A stretch of DNA of 23,317 bases, taken from positions 1-23,317 of IMG/VR virus record IMGVR_UViG_3300009481_004226; one strand, 5' to 3'. Of the stretch, positions 12,793 to 18,153 are shown piece by piece. Position 1 is the stretch's first letter, and each line of letters opens with the position of its first letter. Origin of the DNA: a virus. Below the pieces are notes generated by a model. The model saw only the letters and a list, made by a program, of their open reading frames with translations. It was not told the origin of the DNA and did not search any database. The position numbers and the translations under genes were made by a program.

Positions 12793-13662
12793 TCAGACGA
12801 CTGCGCGGCCTTTATCTTGGAGCCAATCAAGGTCAGTTCTATCTACTGTATTGTTTCTTCTTATTGCCGCCTCTACTAAAATAGACGCACTGCTGTTTGA
12901 GTTCATTTGATGTTGAGCCGAGTTCATGTCTTTAGGAAAGCAAGTACCGCCGAAGCCACCTTTTCCATCTGGGCCGGGAACTTTAGTGTGACTTTCCCCA
13001 ACTCTCTCATCTAAAACTATAAGCTCTCTTGCAGATTCATAATTTACACCTACAGCTTCAGAAAACTTGCTCATTTCGTTGAAGAAAGAAACCTTGGTTG
13101 CAAGGAAGCAATTCCTAGCCAGCTTACAAAGTTCGGCAGTGCTAGTGTCTGAAGAATGAATCGATGGTGAATCTTTTATTTTCCCTTCCTTGTGAGAAGC
13201 TTTTAGTATCTGCTTCATTATTTGCGGGAAATTCTTATCTTTTAAATCTGAAGAACCAACTATCCAGTCTTTGTTTTCAAAAAAATCTTGCCTCCAATTT
13301 TTCTCAGTCAAAAACTCAGGCATAAAGTTTACCCCATGTTTTTTACAGAAGCCGACAGGGACAGTTGACCTAACTACAATGTATGGAGTGTCTTTAAGAT
13401 CTTGAAGATCTTTGACCACTGACTCCACAATGTCGGTGTGACACTGACCATTATGTTTCATTGGAGTTGGGACGCATACAAATACAATATTGCAATGTCT
13501 CAACTGGCTGAACTCAAAACCTTGTGGGCGGCATTTACTTGGATCTAAATCGTAAACCACTACTTCAGTTAGTGACGATTCAAGCAAGGCTGTGGCGCTG
13601 CCGACATAGCCTCCCCCTACAATCCCTATCCTTACTTTATCTATAGGCTTTAAGTACTGCAT
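12793..13662 (-). CDS. Nucleotide-sugar dehydrogenase (UDP-glucose/GDP-mannose dehydrogenase family), short form
   Basis: 289 residues. A Rossmann NAD motif GGGYVG (16-21) is followed by VFVCVPTPM, VVRSTVPVG (97-104), MPEFLTE (114-120), then AELCKLARN with Lys180, and the catalytic loop GFGGTCFPKD with Cys241 and Asp245. The enzyme oxidises a sugar nucleotide twice to the uronic acid. Family members usually have about 400-450 residues with a C-terminal nucleotide-sugar-binding domain; here the protein ends soon after the central helix domain, so that domain is missing. The start codon is only a few bases after the T run of a terminator. It may be a shortened active enzyme or work with a partner. 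Confidence 0.85.
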   Translation of the reverse strand: MQYLKPIDKVRIGIVGGGYVGSATALLESSLTEVVVYDLDPSKCRPQGFEFSQLRHCNIVFVCVPTPMKHNGQCHTDIVESVVKDLQDLKDTPYIVVRSTVPVGFCKKHGVNFMPEFLTEKNWRQDFFENKDWIVGSSDLKDKNFPQIMKQILKASHKEGKIKDSPSIHSSDTSTAELCKLARNCFLATKVSFFNEMSKFSEAVGVNYESARELIVLDERVGESHTKVPGPDGKGGFGGTCFPKDMNSAQHQMNSNSSASILVEAAIRRNNTVDRTDLDWLQDKGRAVV

Positions 13663-13663
13663 A

Positions 13664-13692
13664 AATTTTAAAAACCCCCATTTTCATGGGGG
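13664..13692 (-). terminator. Intrinsic terminator closing the acpS/acpP unit
   Basis: On the minus strand CCCCCAT, a GAAA loop and ATGGGGG form a perfect 7-bp stem followed by TTTTTAAAATTT. It follows the stop of the 13699-13977 gene by 6 bases. The next gene's ATG (13662) is directly after the T run. Confidence 0.85.
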
Positions 13693-13698
13693 AGTGTT

Positions 13699-13977
13699 TT
13701 ATTCACCGCTAGGCAGCGGCGGTACAACTTCATCAACCGTTTTTGTTGGTGTTGGAGCTTGCTCAGTCAAAATAGCATCTTGCAACTTGATAACTGAATG
13801 TACCAAATACCCAGTAAAAAGAAAGTTGGCGGCAAGCAGCATTATTACAATCCGCTGGCGTAGGAAGCCAGACGTTGAGCAACTCTCCTGAGTTTTGCTA
13901 CATCCTTTTTTCTTGGGTTCTGTTTTTTTAGAGGCCTTTTTTGGGGCTTTTTTCGCTGTTTTCTTTGCTGTTGGCAT
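13699..13977 (-). CDS. Single-TM protein with polycationic histone-like N-terminus, 92 aa
   Basis: Residues 1-25 are Lys/Ala/Pro-rich (AKKTAKKAPKKASKK), like a histone H1 tail. Residues about 43-64 form one hydrophobic helix (IVIMLLAANFLFTGYLV). The remaining 25 residues are Pro/Thr-rich and acidic. The positive N-terminus should remain in the cytoplasm. It is the last gene of the unit that carries acpS and acpP and is followed by a terminator. A possible promoter of its own (TTGACT, 17 bases, TAAACC) lies in the gap before it. The tail could bind DNA, RNA or acidic phospholipids; function unknown. Confidence 0.65.
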   Translation of the reverse strand: MPTAKKTAKKAPKKASKKTEPKKKGCSKTQESCSTSGFLRQRIVIMLLAANFLFTGYLVHSVIKLQDAILTEQAPTPTKTVDEVVPPLPSGE

Positions 13978-13985
13978 AGATTTTA

Positions 13986-14014
13986 GGTTTAAATTCAGGT
14001 TTTATAAAAGTCAA
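13986..14014 (-). promoter_or_regulatory. Possible promoter before the polycationic TM protein
   Basis: On the minus strand TTGACT (14014-14009), a 17-base spacer and a weak -10 TAAACC (13991-13986), with 8 bases to the ATG at 13977. The -35 is good, the -10 matches at only three positions. It has the same promoter-to-ATG geometry as the stronger promoters in the window. Confidence 0.35.
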
Positions 14015-14016
14015 AT

Positions 14017-14301
14017 TTATTTTTTTATAAAAGTAGAGTTTTCATAAATTGCATCAGCAAAATTCCTGACGGTTTTTATTTTTTCGAAATCAAATTTTTC
14101 GTTATTAATACTTATGGAATGAATCTCCTCCATGTCCATCATTAAATCAATAGCATCCAAGGAATCTAGGCTAAGTGTCGAGAGTTCCGTATCAAGATTT
14201 ATATTAGCGTCAGCCACGACAACTACATCCTCTATTGCCTCTATAACTATCTTATAAACTTCTTCTCTACCTTTGTGAACAGATATAGAATCGTAATCCA
14301 T
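14017..14301 (-). CDS. acpP: Acyl carrier protein
   Basis: 94 residues with the four-helix ACP pattern. The phosphopantetheine site is LSLDSLDAIDLMMDMEE, with Ser47 in the invariant DSL and the acidic recognition helix following. The first helix (VYKIVIEAIEDVV) and the loop before the site (NINLDTELSTL) also fit. It would carry acyl chains as thioesters after modification by holo-ACP synthase, whose gene lies just upstream. The length is slightly above the usual 75-80 because of an N-terminal extension. A GGAG lies upstream of the ATG at 14301, overlapping the end of the small gene between the two. No ketosynthase or acyltransferase is seen in the window. Confidence 0.9.
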   Translation of the reverse strand: MDYDSISVHKGREEVYKIVIEAIEDVVVVADANINLDTELSTLSLDSLDAIDLMMDMEEIHSISINNEKFDFEKIKTVRNFADAIYENSTFIKK

Positions 14302-14303
14302 TT

Positions 14304-14531
14304 TTATATCTCCAATTCAAATTTTACGCATAGCTCCTTGTAAAAATCTTTATGCTCATCTTTTACGTTGGGCCAACCAATTTTTAGCAAGTGCTGAACA
14401 AAGGCGAGTTTATAAAATGGCAAAATACTAATGTCAAACTTTATTTTGCTATTCGTTAAGTGAGTCATTAAGAAAACTATAACGCTAAGTTCTTCCTCGC
14501 TTAACGAGTTGATCTTATGCTTGTAAATCAT
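14304..14531 (-). CDS. Small hypothetical protein between acpS and acpP, 75 aa
   Basis: Starts at 14531, 17 bases inside acpS, and ends 2 bases before the acpP start. It is mostly helical (LSEEELSVIVFLMTHLTN, then LPFYKLAFVQHLLKIGW) with a charged C-terminus. Its strict placement between the two partners suggests a function tied to the carrier protein, such as an adaptor or an acyl-ACP-binding factor, but no family is recognised. Confidence 0.6.
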   Translation of the reverse strand: MIYKHKINSLSEEELSVIVFLMTHLTNSKIKFDISILPFYKLAFVQHLLKIGWPNVKDEHKDFYKELCVKFELEI

Positions 14532-14892
14532 TTCCTTCAGCTATGCATGTCGCCGCAGCGTAATCTTCTGAATGAGATATAGATAAAAAGAATTTAAGCT
14601 CATAATGTATTTTTTGGTCTTTGAATAAAACGTAAGGCTTTCCTCTGGGACTGTTTATTATTTCTACATCCAAAAAATTAAACACCTTAAAACTTGTATC
14701 AGTTAACGACTTAATCGCCGCCTCTTTCGCGGCCCACTTGCCAGCAATACTTTCTTTAGAGTTAAGCTTATTGAGGCAGTAATCTTTTTCCCTCTCTGTT
14801 AGTACTTTATCTAGAAACTTTTCTCCGTGCTTGTCGAGCATCCTAGATACTTGGAGAATGCTTTGAACGTCTATTCCAAGCCCCGCTATCAT
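14515..14892 (-). CDS. acpS: Holo-[acyl-carrier-protein] synthase
   Basis: 125 residues. The N-terminal GLGIDVQSILQV (Asp8) and the helix GKWAAKEAAIKSL (Glu57) carry the magnesium-binding residues of AcpS-type phosphopantetheinyl transferases. VLTEREKDYC, DVEIINSPRGKPYV and the final SISHSEDYAAATC complete the family pattern at the usual length of about 120-126. It transfers 4'-phosphopantetheine from CoA to the serine of an ACP, most likely the one encoded two genes downstream. The start overlaps the previous stop (ATGA). Confidence 0.92.
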   Translation of the reverse strand: MIAGLGIDVQSILQVSRMLDKHGEKFLDKVLTEREKDYCLNKLNSKESIAGKWAAKEAAIKSLTDTSFKVFNFLDVEIINSPRGKPYVLFKDQKIHYELKFFLSISHSEDYAAATCIAEGNDLQA

Positions 14893-15158
14893 AATTGTAA
14901 AATTATTTGGTCTTCTTGAATTACATCTATTTCGCCAAGAAGTTTTTTTATGTCTTGCTTGTCTTTTTCTGAAAGCATAGCGTCAGCGCCAAATACGAAA
15001 TCTTTAAATTTTTGCACGTTTTGCTTCCTGTTGCATTTACAACAATTTTTAGCGAATTCCCTTAATAGCACCGCCTTTTTAATAAATGGTATTTCTTTAG
15101 TCGAGTCATCTTTTTCTAAAGAAGATATAAAGTCTCTATAGTCTATCTGTGTTCGCAT
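14889..15158 (-). CDS. Hypothetical protein with CC-x-C cysteines, 89 aa
   Basis: The ATG at 15158 has a good AGAGG about 8 bases upstream, inside the previous gene. The protein is helical and charged with a central NCCKCNRKQ element. It overlaps acpS by 4 bases and the preceding membrane protein gene by 23 bases, so it is part of the same coupled set. No family is recognised; the cysteines could bind a metal. Confidence 0.55.
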   Translation of the reverse strand: MRTQIDYRDFISSLEKDDSTKEIPFIKKAVLLREFAKNCCKCNRKQNVQKFKDFVFGADAMLSEKDKQDIKKLLGEIDVIQEDQIILQL

Positions 15159-15501
15159 AAAAAATCCTCTCTACTAATAAATACACTATCAGAGAAGATA
15201 AAAACACGATTGGAAAATAATAAATACATTTAAATGTCAAACACGCTGCAATGCATAACCAAACGCACAAACAGGTAGGGCAAGTAACTAGGGCCACTAC
15301 AAATGACCTACTTTTATATTTAACCCTTATAAAATCTAAGTATTCCAAGTCTTTATCTGGATCTTCTTTATCGTAAGCATCTATGTTGAACCAATACCCC
15401 ACGCCAAAGTATCTTAAATAATATTCAAAGGCATCGCTTTGAAACCAAATCAGCATAACAAACACAACCCAGCACGAGGCCATTACAATTTCATTTAACA
15501 T
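15136..15501 (-). CDS. Multi-TM membrane protein with CPTC motif, 121 aa
   Basis: One hydrophobic segment at the N-terminus (about 4-20) and two in the C-terminal half (about 68-90 and 92-112), with an aromatic, acidic segment between them (YWFNIDAYDKEDPDKD). The second segment starts with CPTCLCVWLC. The CPxC motif can be redox-active or bind metal. It overlaps both neighbours by 11-23 bases. From memory, short membrane proteins with a CPxC-x-W pattern recur in tailed phages, but the function is not known to me. Confidence 0.6.
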   Translation of the reverse strand: MLNEIVMASCWVVFVMLIWFQSDAFEYYLRYFGVGYWFNIDAYDKEDPDKDLEYLDFIRVKYKSRSFVVALVTCPTCLCVWLCIAACLTFKCIYYFPIVFLSSLIVYLLVERIFYANTDRL

Positions 15502-15907
15502 TTTGAACCACCTTTTCTATTCTACTAAAAAATAACTTAGCTACGACATCTCCCTTGTCGAATACTAGGGTATTATGAGATCCAAAAAAAACAGAATTAG
15601 CCAACACAGATTTTTCTTTAATATATAAAAAATCAGGCAAGCAAACATTCATAAATACCCCATTGATATTTTCTCCGTTTTTGAAAAAATCTTTCAACAC
15701 ATAAACACCCTTAGCCAAAAATAATTCTGGATGAGGGCATAAGTTCGCAATTACGTCTTCTGGCATTTCAAATGAAATACCGAAATCCACGACCTTTCTT
15801 TCGTATGGGTCTATCCTGAAATAACCGCTAGACAGTAAGTTGAAGACGTTGCCTTCTCTTACTGGCTCTACAAAAGAATCGTTCCGTTTTTTATAATCGA
15901 AAACCAT
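15491..15907 (-). CDS. Degenerate dUTPase-fold protein, 138 aa
   Basis: The block VVDFGISFEMPED, then AKGVYVLKDFF, and the late GDVVAKLFFSRIEK follow the same order and spacing as the true dUTPase in this window (RVVRTGLAFAIPAG, GLDVMAGVID, GDRIAQIIF). The catalytic blocks are absent: there is no PRSG, no G-V-I-D with the catalytic Asp, and no glycine-rich C-terminal arm. It probably keeps the beta-clip fold as a binding or regulatory protein. The ATG at 15907 directly follows the T run of the terminator at 15908-15934, which leaves almost no room for a leader. Confidence 0.55.
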   Translation of the reverse strand: MVFDYKKRNDSFVEPVREGNVFNLLSSGYFRIDPYERKVVDFGISFEMPEDVIANLCPHPELFLAKGVYVLKDFFKNGENINGVFMNVCLPDFLYIKEKSVLANSVFFGSHNTLVFDKGDVVAKLFFSRIEKVVQNVK

Positions 15908-15934
15908 AAAAAACCCAGCAGGTTTCCCTGCTGG
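15908..15934 (-). terminator. Intrinsic terminator after the AT-hook gene
   Basis: On the minus strand CCAGCAGG, a GAAA loop and CCTGCTGG give a perfect 8-bp stem followed by GTTTTTT. It lies 8 bases after the stop of the 15943-16221 gene and directly before the ATG of the next gene at 15907. It marks the upstream border of the acpS/acpP unit. Confidence 0.85.
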
Positions 15935-15942
15935 TTACAGAA

Positions 15943-16221
15943 CTACCAAGAGGGTTTGGTCTCGGTCTTCTGAATTTTTTTGTAGGTGAACAATGGTCTG
16001 CCAGCTTGCTCCGAGACAGTTCCAACTCTTTCAATTTCTCCAGCTTCAAGAGCCTTTCTTATTTTTACCCTAATTGCAGTTGGGGTAAGCTCTTTTCCTG
16101 TAGATTGCTCGGTTTCTTTTAAAACGTCTCTTGCGGTAAACTCTTTCCCTTCTGGCCAATTAACATTGACTGATGGGCGACCTCTGGTTTTCTTTTTGAT
16201 GTTTTCGTTGTTTTCTTTCAT
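15943..16221 (-). CDS. AT-hook and winged-helix-like DNA-binding protein, 92 aa
   Basis: The N-terminus KKKTRGRPSV is an AT-hook (RGRP core) that binds the minor groove of AT-rich DNA. The rest (FTARDVLKETEQ, then PTAIRVKIRKALEAGEIERVG and GRPLFTYKK) has the helix, helix, strand order of a winged helix with a beta wing. It is the first gene of the minus arm at the divergent promoter region and is followed by its own terminator, as expected for an autonomous regulator. It may control the divergent region or bind phage DNA generally. Confidence 0.7.
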   Translation of the reverse strand: MKENNENIKKKTRGRPSVNVNWPEGKEFTARDVLKETEQSTGKELTPTAIRVKIRKALEAGEIERVGTVSEQAGRPLFTYKKIQKTETKPSW

Positions 16222-16231
16222 CGGCCCCGAC

Positions 16232-16258
16232 AGTATAAGGAAAAAAAATCAATTGCAA
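16232..16258 (-). promoter_or_regulatory. Promoter of the AT-hook gene in the divergent region
   Basis: On the minus strand TATACT (16237-16232) is a good -10; TTGCAA (16258-16253) is a possible -35 with a short 15-base spacer. Ten bases separate the -10 from the ATG at 16221. On the plus strand the same bases read TATAAG (16234-16239), a possible divergent -10 for the 16299 gene. Confidence 0.5.
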
Positions 16259-16298
16259 GTTTATTTTGATTTTTAAGCCAAAACAGATAAAGTGTTTG

Positions 16299-16721
16299 GT
16301 GACTGTTTTTGACGCTAGTTTAAGTTTATTTGAGTGGTTTAAGCAAAACGAATATTTTTGCATTAAAGAAAACTTTGTTTCTGTTTGCCCTATTTCTCTA
16401 GAAAAAGAAAAAGATCAGGCTGCTATCGAGGCTGCGCTACATGACATGGTTAGCGCCGAAATGCTTGTTGAGTCGGAGACTGAGCAAGGTAAAATTTGGA
16501 TCTTAAAAAGAAAATTAGATCAGCTAAATCAAAATGTAGAGTTAACTTACTCAACTACATCTGAGGTTGCGTTGATAGTTAATAGTTTCTGTGAGGTAGT
16601 TGGAATGGGTCAATACACTTGCGACCCCGCCGAAATAAAAGAGCAAGATATAAAATCTCTATGTTTTATAGCTCAAACACTGGCCTCAGAAAAAAACATT
16701 GACGAAGATGGCGACGAATGA
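16299..16721 (+). CDS. Hypothetical acidic protein, about 140 aa
   Basis: First gene of the plus arm. The frame is open from 16266, but no ATG lies near the beginning; GTG at 16299 (giving MTVFDASLSLFEWFKQNEYF) is chosen, with TTG at 16266 or 16296 as alternatives. No clear Shine-Dalgarno is present. The N-terminal two thirds alternates helices and a beta hairpin in the way of a small winged helix (EAALHDMVSAEMLVESETEQGKIW). The C-terminal part is helical and ends with an acidic tail. No family is recognised with confidence. Confidence 0.6.
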   Translation: MTVFDASLSLFEWFKQNEYFCIKENFVSVCPISLEKEKDQAAIEAALHDMVSAEMLVESETEQGKIWILKRKLDQLNQNVELTYSTTSEVALIVNSFCEVVGMGQYTCDPAEIKEQDIKSLCFIAQTLASEKNIDEDGDE

Positions 16722-16732
16722 TAGCCATATCA

Positions 16733-17094
16733 AAAAGGCGCAAATCCTTTTAAGCTCGCTGAGAGAAATCAGTAGAGTTTTCCTAAGATAACCGAAGAAC
16801 AGTAGGGTGGGTTGGCTTGAGCCCGTATCAAAAGGTATAGCGACCTTGTTATGCGACAAGGTAAAGGACTCATAGTTAATTGCTATGGCAATGCCCCAGC
16901 GTGTTGTGGTAGATAAATGTAAGTAGAGTTTTTAAGCACAGTCCCTCTCGCCCCCTAAACAGGTGGTAGTTTATCGCGGATTTTTTCCGCTCGCATTTTG
17001 TCGCGCTCCCCACGCATTAAAATATAAAGGGGCTTCAAAGAAGATTTGCATTCCGACAAAATCAATATCCCCCTCTATGGGGGGGGTATTTTTT
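16733..17094 (+). ncRNA. Candidate structured non-coding RNA ending in a terminator
   Basis: The 450 bases between 16722 and 17171 hold no convincing gene. Read on the plus strand they contain: AAAAGG/CCTTTT (16733-16751); a GGGTT/AGCCC hairpin (16809-16824); a perfect 7-bp ACCTTGT/ACAAGGT (16843-16862); CATAG/CTATG or the alternative ATTGC/GCAAT (near 16870-16893); GCGGA/TCCGC with a T5 loop (16976-16990); a perfect 9-bp long-range stem ATTTTGTCG/CGACAAAAT (16995-17003 with 17054-17062) enclosing CCCC/GGGG (17008-17011 with 17029-17032); and finally an intrinsic terminator. The next gene has its own promoter after this. No match to tmRNA, RNase P or 6S RNA was found by eye. Confidence 0.5.
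17064..17094 (+). terminator. Intrinsic terminator of the 16.7-17.1 kb region
   Basis: AATATCCCCCTC and GGGGGGGGTATT form a 12-bp stem (two G-U pairs) with a 3-base loop, overlapping a run of six T. It ends transcription coming from the 16299-16721 gene and the candidate RNA, before the promoter at 17136. Confidence 0.85.
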
Positions 17095-17135
17095 GTCTTA
17101 TTGCTTAAAGAAAAGTTCACATTCCACAAATAAAC

Positions 17136-17164
17136 TTGAAATAAAAAATTAAATTAACTATAAT
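17136..17164 (+). promoter_or_regulatory. Near-consensus sigma-70 promoter for the dNMP kinase gene
   Basis: TTGAAA (17136-17141), a 17-base spacer and a perfect TATAAT (17159-17164). Only 7 bases separate the -10 from the ATG at 17172, so the transcript should start at or within a base of the start codon. There is no room for a Shine-Dalgarno. Confidence 0.8.
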
Positions 17165-17171
17165 TATTCTT

Positions 17172-17825
17172 ATGGCTAAAAAGTTCTTCATAGGTATAGG
17201 AGGGGTTGCAGGATGTGGAAAAGATACTTTCTATAGGATTTCGAAAGAAATCCTCGAAGACGAATACCCCGAACTAAACGTCCAAAGACTTTCTTTGGCT
17301 GACCATTTAAAAGACGATCTCAAAGATTTTATTGTAGAAAAACTTGATATTGACCCGACTGAATGCACTAGAACAGAGAAAGATAAGATTAGACCTCTGC
17401 TAGTTGCTTACGCAAAGGTTAAAAGAGAAACTTCCTACGGAAGATATTGGATTGAAAAAGTAGAAGATTATATAAAAACTTTATCTACTTCAAAAAAGAC
17501 TTTATTTATAATAACCGACCTTAGATTTAGTTATTATGAAAAAGATGAAACTTACTGGGTTCAAGAACAGAAAAAGGGAGTAGTTATTCATTTGAGTAGA
17601 TTTGACAATGAAATAAACAGCGAGGGCGAGAAAATTAAGAACGTAATAGGGCCAGCTAACGAAGAAGAGCGTATGCATGACCCTTTAGTTAAGGTTAGGG
17701 CTGATTATAAGTTCCAATTCCCCACTCTCAACGTAAACGACGACCAATTTCTCAATAATTTAAAACCCAAAGTTAAAAGCGCTTTAAATAAAATTAAAAA
17801 AGACCACGGACATTTTTTTAAATGA
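17172..17825 (+). CDS. Deoxynucleoside monophosphate kinase-like P-loop kinase
   Basis: 217 residues. The P-loop GVAGCGKDT (11-19) is followed by SLADHLKDDLKDFI, RTEKDKIRPLLVAYAKVKRE and SYGRYWIEKV, then a FIITDLRFSYY strand with Asp-Arg, and VVIHLSR. This order is that of the T4 gp1-type dNMP kinase family, which phosphorylates dNMPs to dNDPs for phage DNA synthesis. A C-terminal Lys-rich helix ends the protein. A near-perfect promoter lies immediately before the ATG with no leader. It supplies the same dNTP pathway as nrdA-nrdB further right. Confidence 0.82.
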   Translation: MAKKFFIGIGGVAGCGKDTFYRISKEILEDEYPELNVQRLSLADHLKDDLKDFIVEKLDIDPTECTRTEKDKIRPLLVAYAKVKRETSYGRYWIEKVEDYIKTLSTSKKTLFIITDLRFSYYEKDETYWVQEQKKGVVIHLSRFDNEINSEGEKIKNVIGPANEEERMHDPLVKVRADYKFQFPTLNVNDDQFLNNLKPKVKSALNKIKKDHGHFFK

Positions 17826-17831
17826 TTCAAC

Positions 17832-17861
17832 TTGACTTCATTGTCGGCAAGGTGGTAAATA
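17832..17861 (+). promoter_or_regulatory. Possible promoter for the 17872-18153 gene
   Basis: TTGACT (17832-17837), an 18-base spacer and TAAATA (17856-17861). The -35 is strong and the -10 weak. Ten bases separate the -10 from the ATG at 17872, the same geometry as other promoters here. AGGTG inside the gap could act as a weak Shine-Dalgarno if the transcript begins earlier. Confidence 0.4.
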
Positions 17862-17871
17862 GGTGCTGATT

Positions 17872-18153
17872 ATGTCAGACGACAACAATAAACAGCAAAA
17901 CGAATGGCAGAAGCGCGAACTCGGCGCTCTCTGGGTACGAGAAGGAAAGAGCGGGAAATACTTCTACGGTAAGATTGGCGAAAAAGACAATCAAGAAGAA
18001 GTCGTTATTTTTAGAAATAAGAATAAAAATAACGATAACCACCCCGATTTCATTATCTATAAATCCGAGGATCGTCAGACCAGTTCTACGACTGTCAAGA
18101 AACAAGAAGAGCAAACCGTTGCAACCGACAACTCTGAAGAAGATTTGTTCTAA
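17872..18153 (+). CDS. Conserved small phage protein, DUF736-like, 93 aa
   Basis: The ATG at 17872 (MSDDNNKQQNEW) is chosen over a GTG three codons upstream. The core ELGALWVREGKSGKYFYGKIG, VVIFRNK and HPDFIIYKSE follows the pattern of small beta-rich proteins (DUF736 style) common in phages and plasmids. The final 25 residues are a flexible acidic tail ending in EEDLF, reminiscent of the acidic tips of ssDNA-binding proteins. The function of the family is not established. It ends directly at the glycosyltransferase start. Confidence 0.65.
   Translation: MSDDNNKQQNEWQKRELGALWVREGKSGKYFYGKIGEKDNQEEVVIFRNKNKNNDNHPDFIIYKSEDRQTSSTTVKKQEEQTVATDNSEEDLF

Noticed and set aside
12710-12910. Open frame on the plus strand beginning MVRPEGFEPPTP
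   Set aside because: This is the well-known false protein obtained by translating the antisense strand of a tRNA gene (tRNA-Arg here).
16733-17094. Group I intron, RNase P RNA or 6S RNA
   Set aside because: Conserved core segments of these RNAs were not found. The flanking genes are not split halves of one protein.
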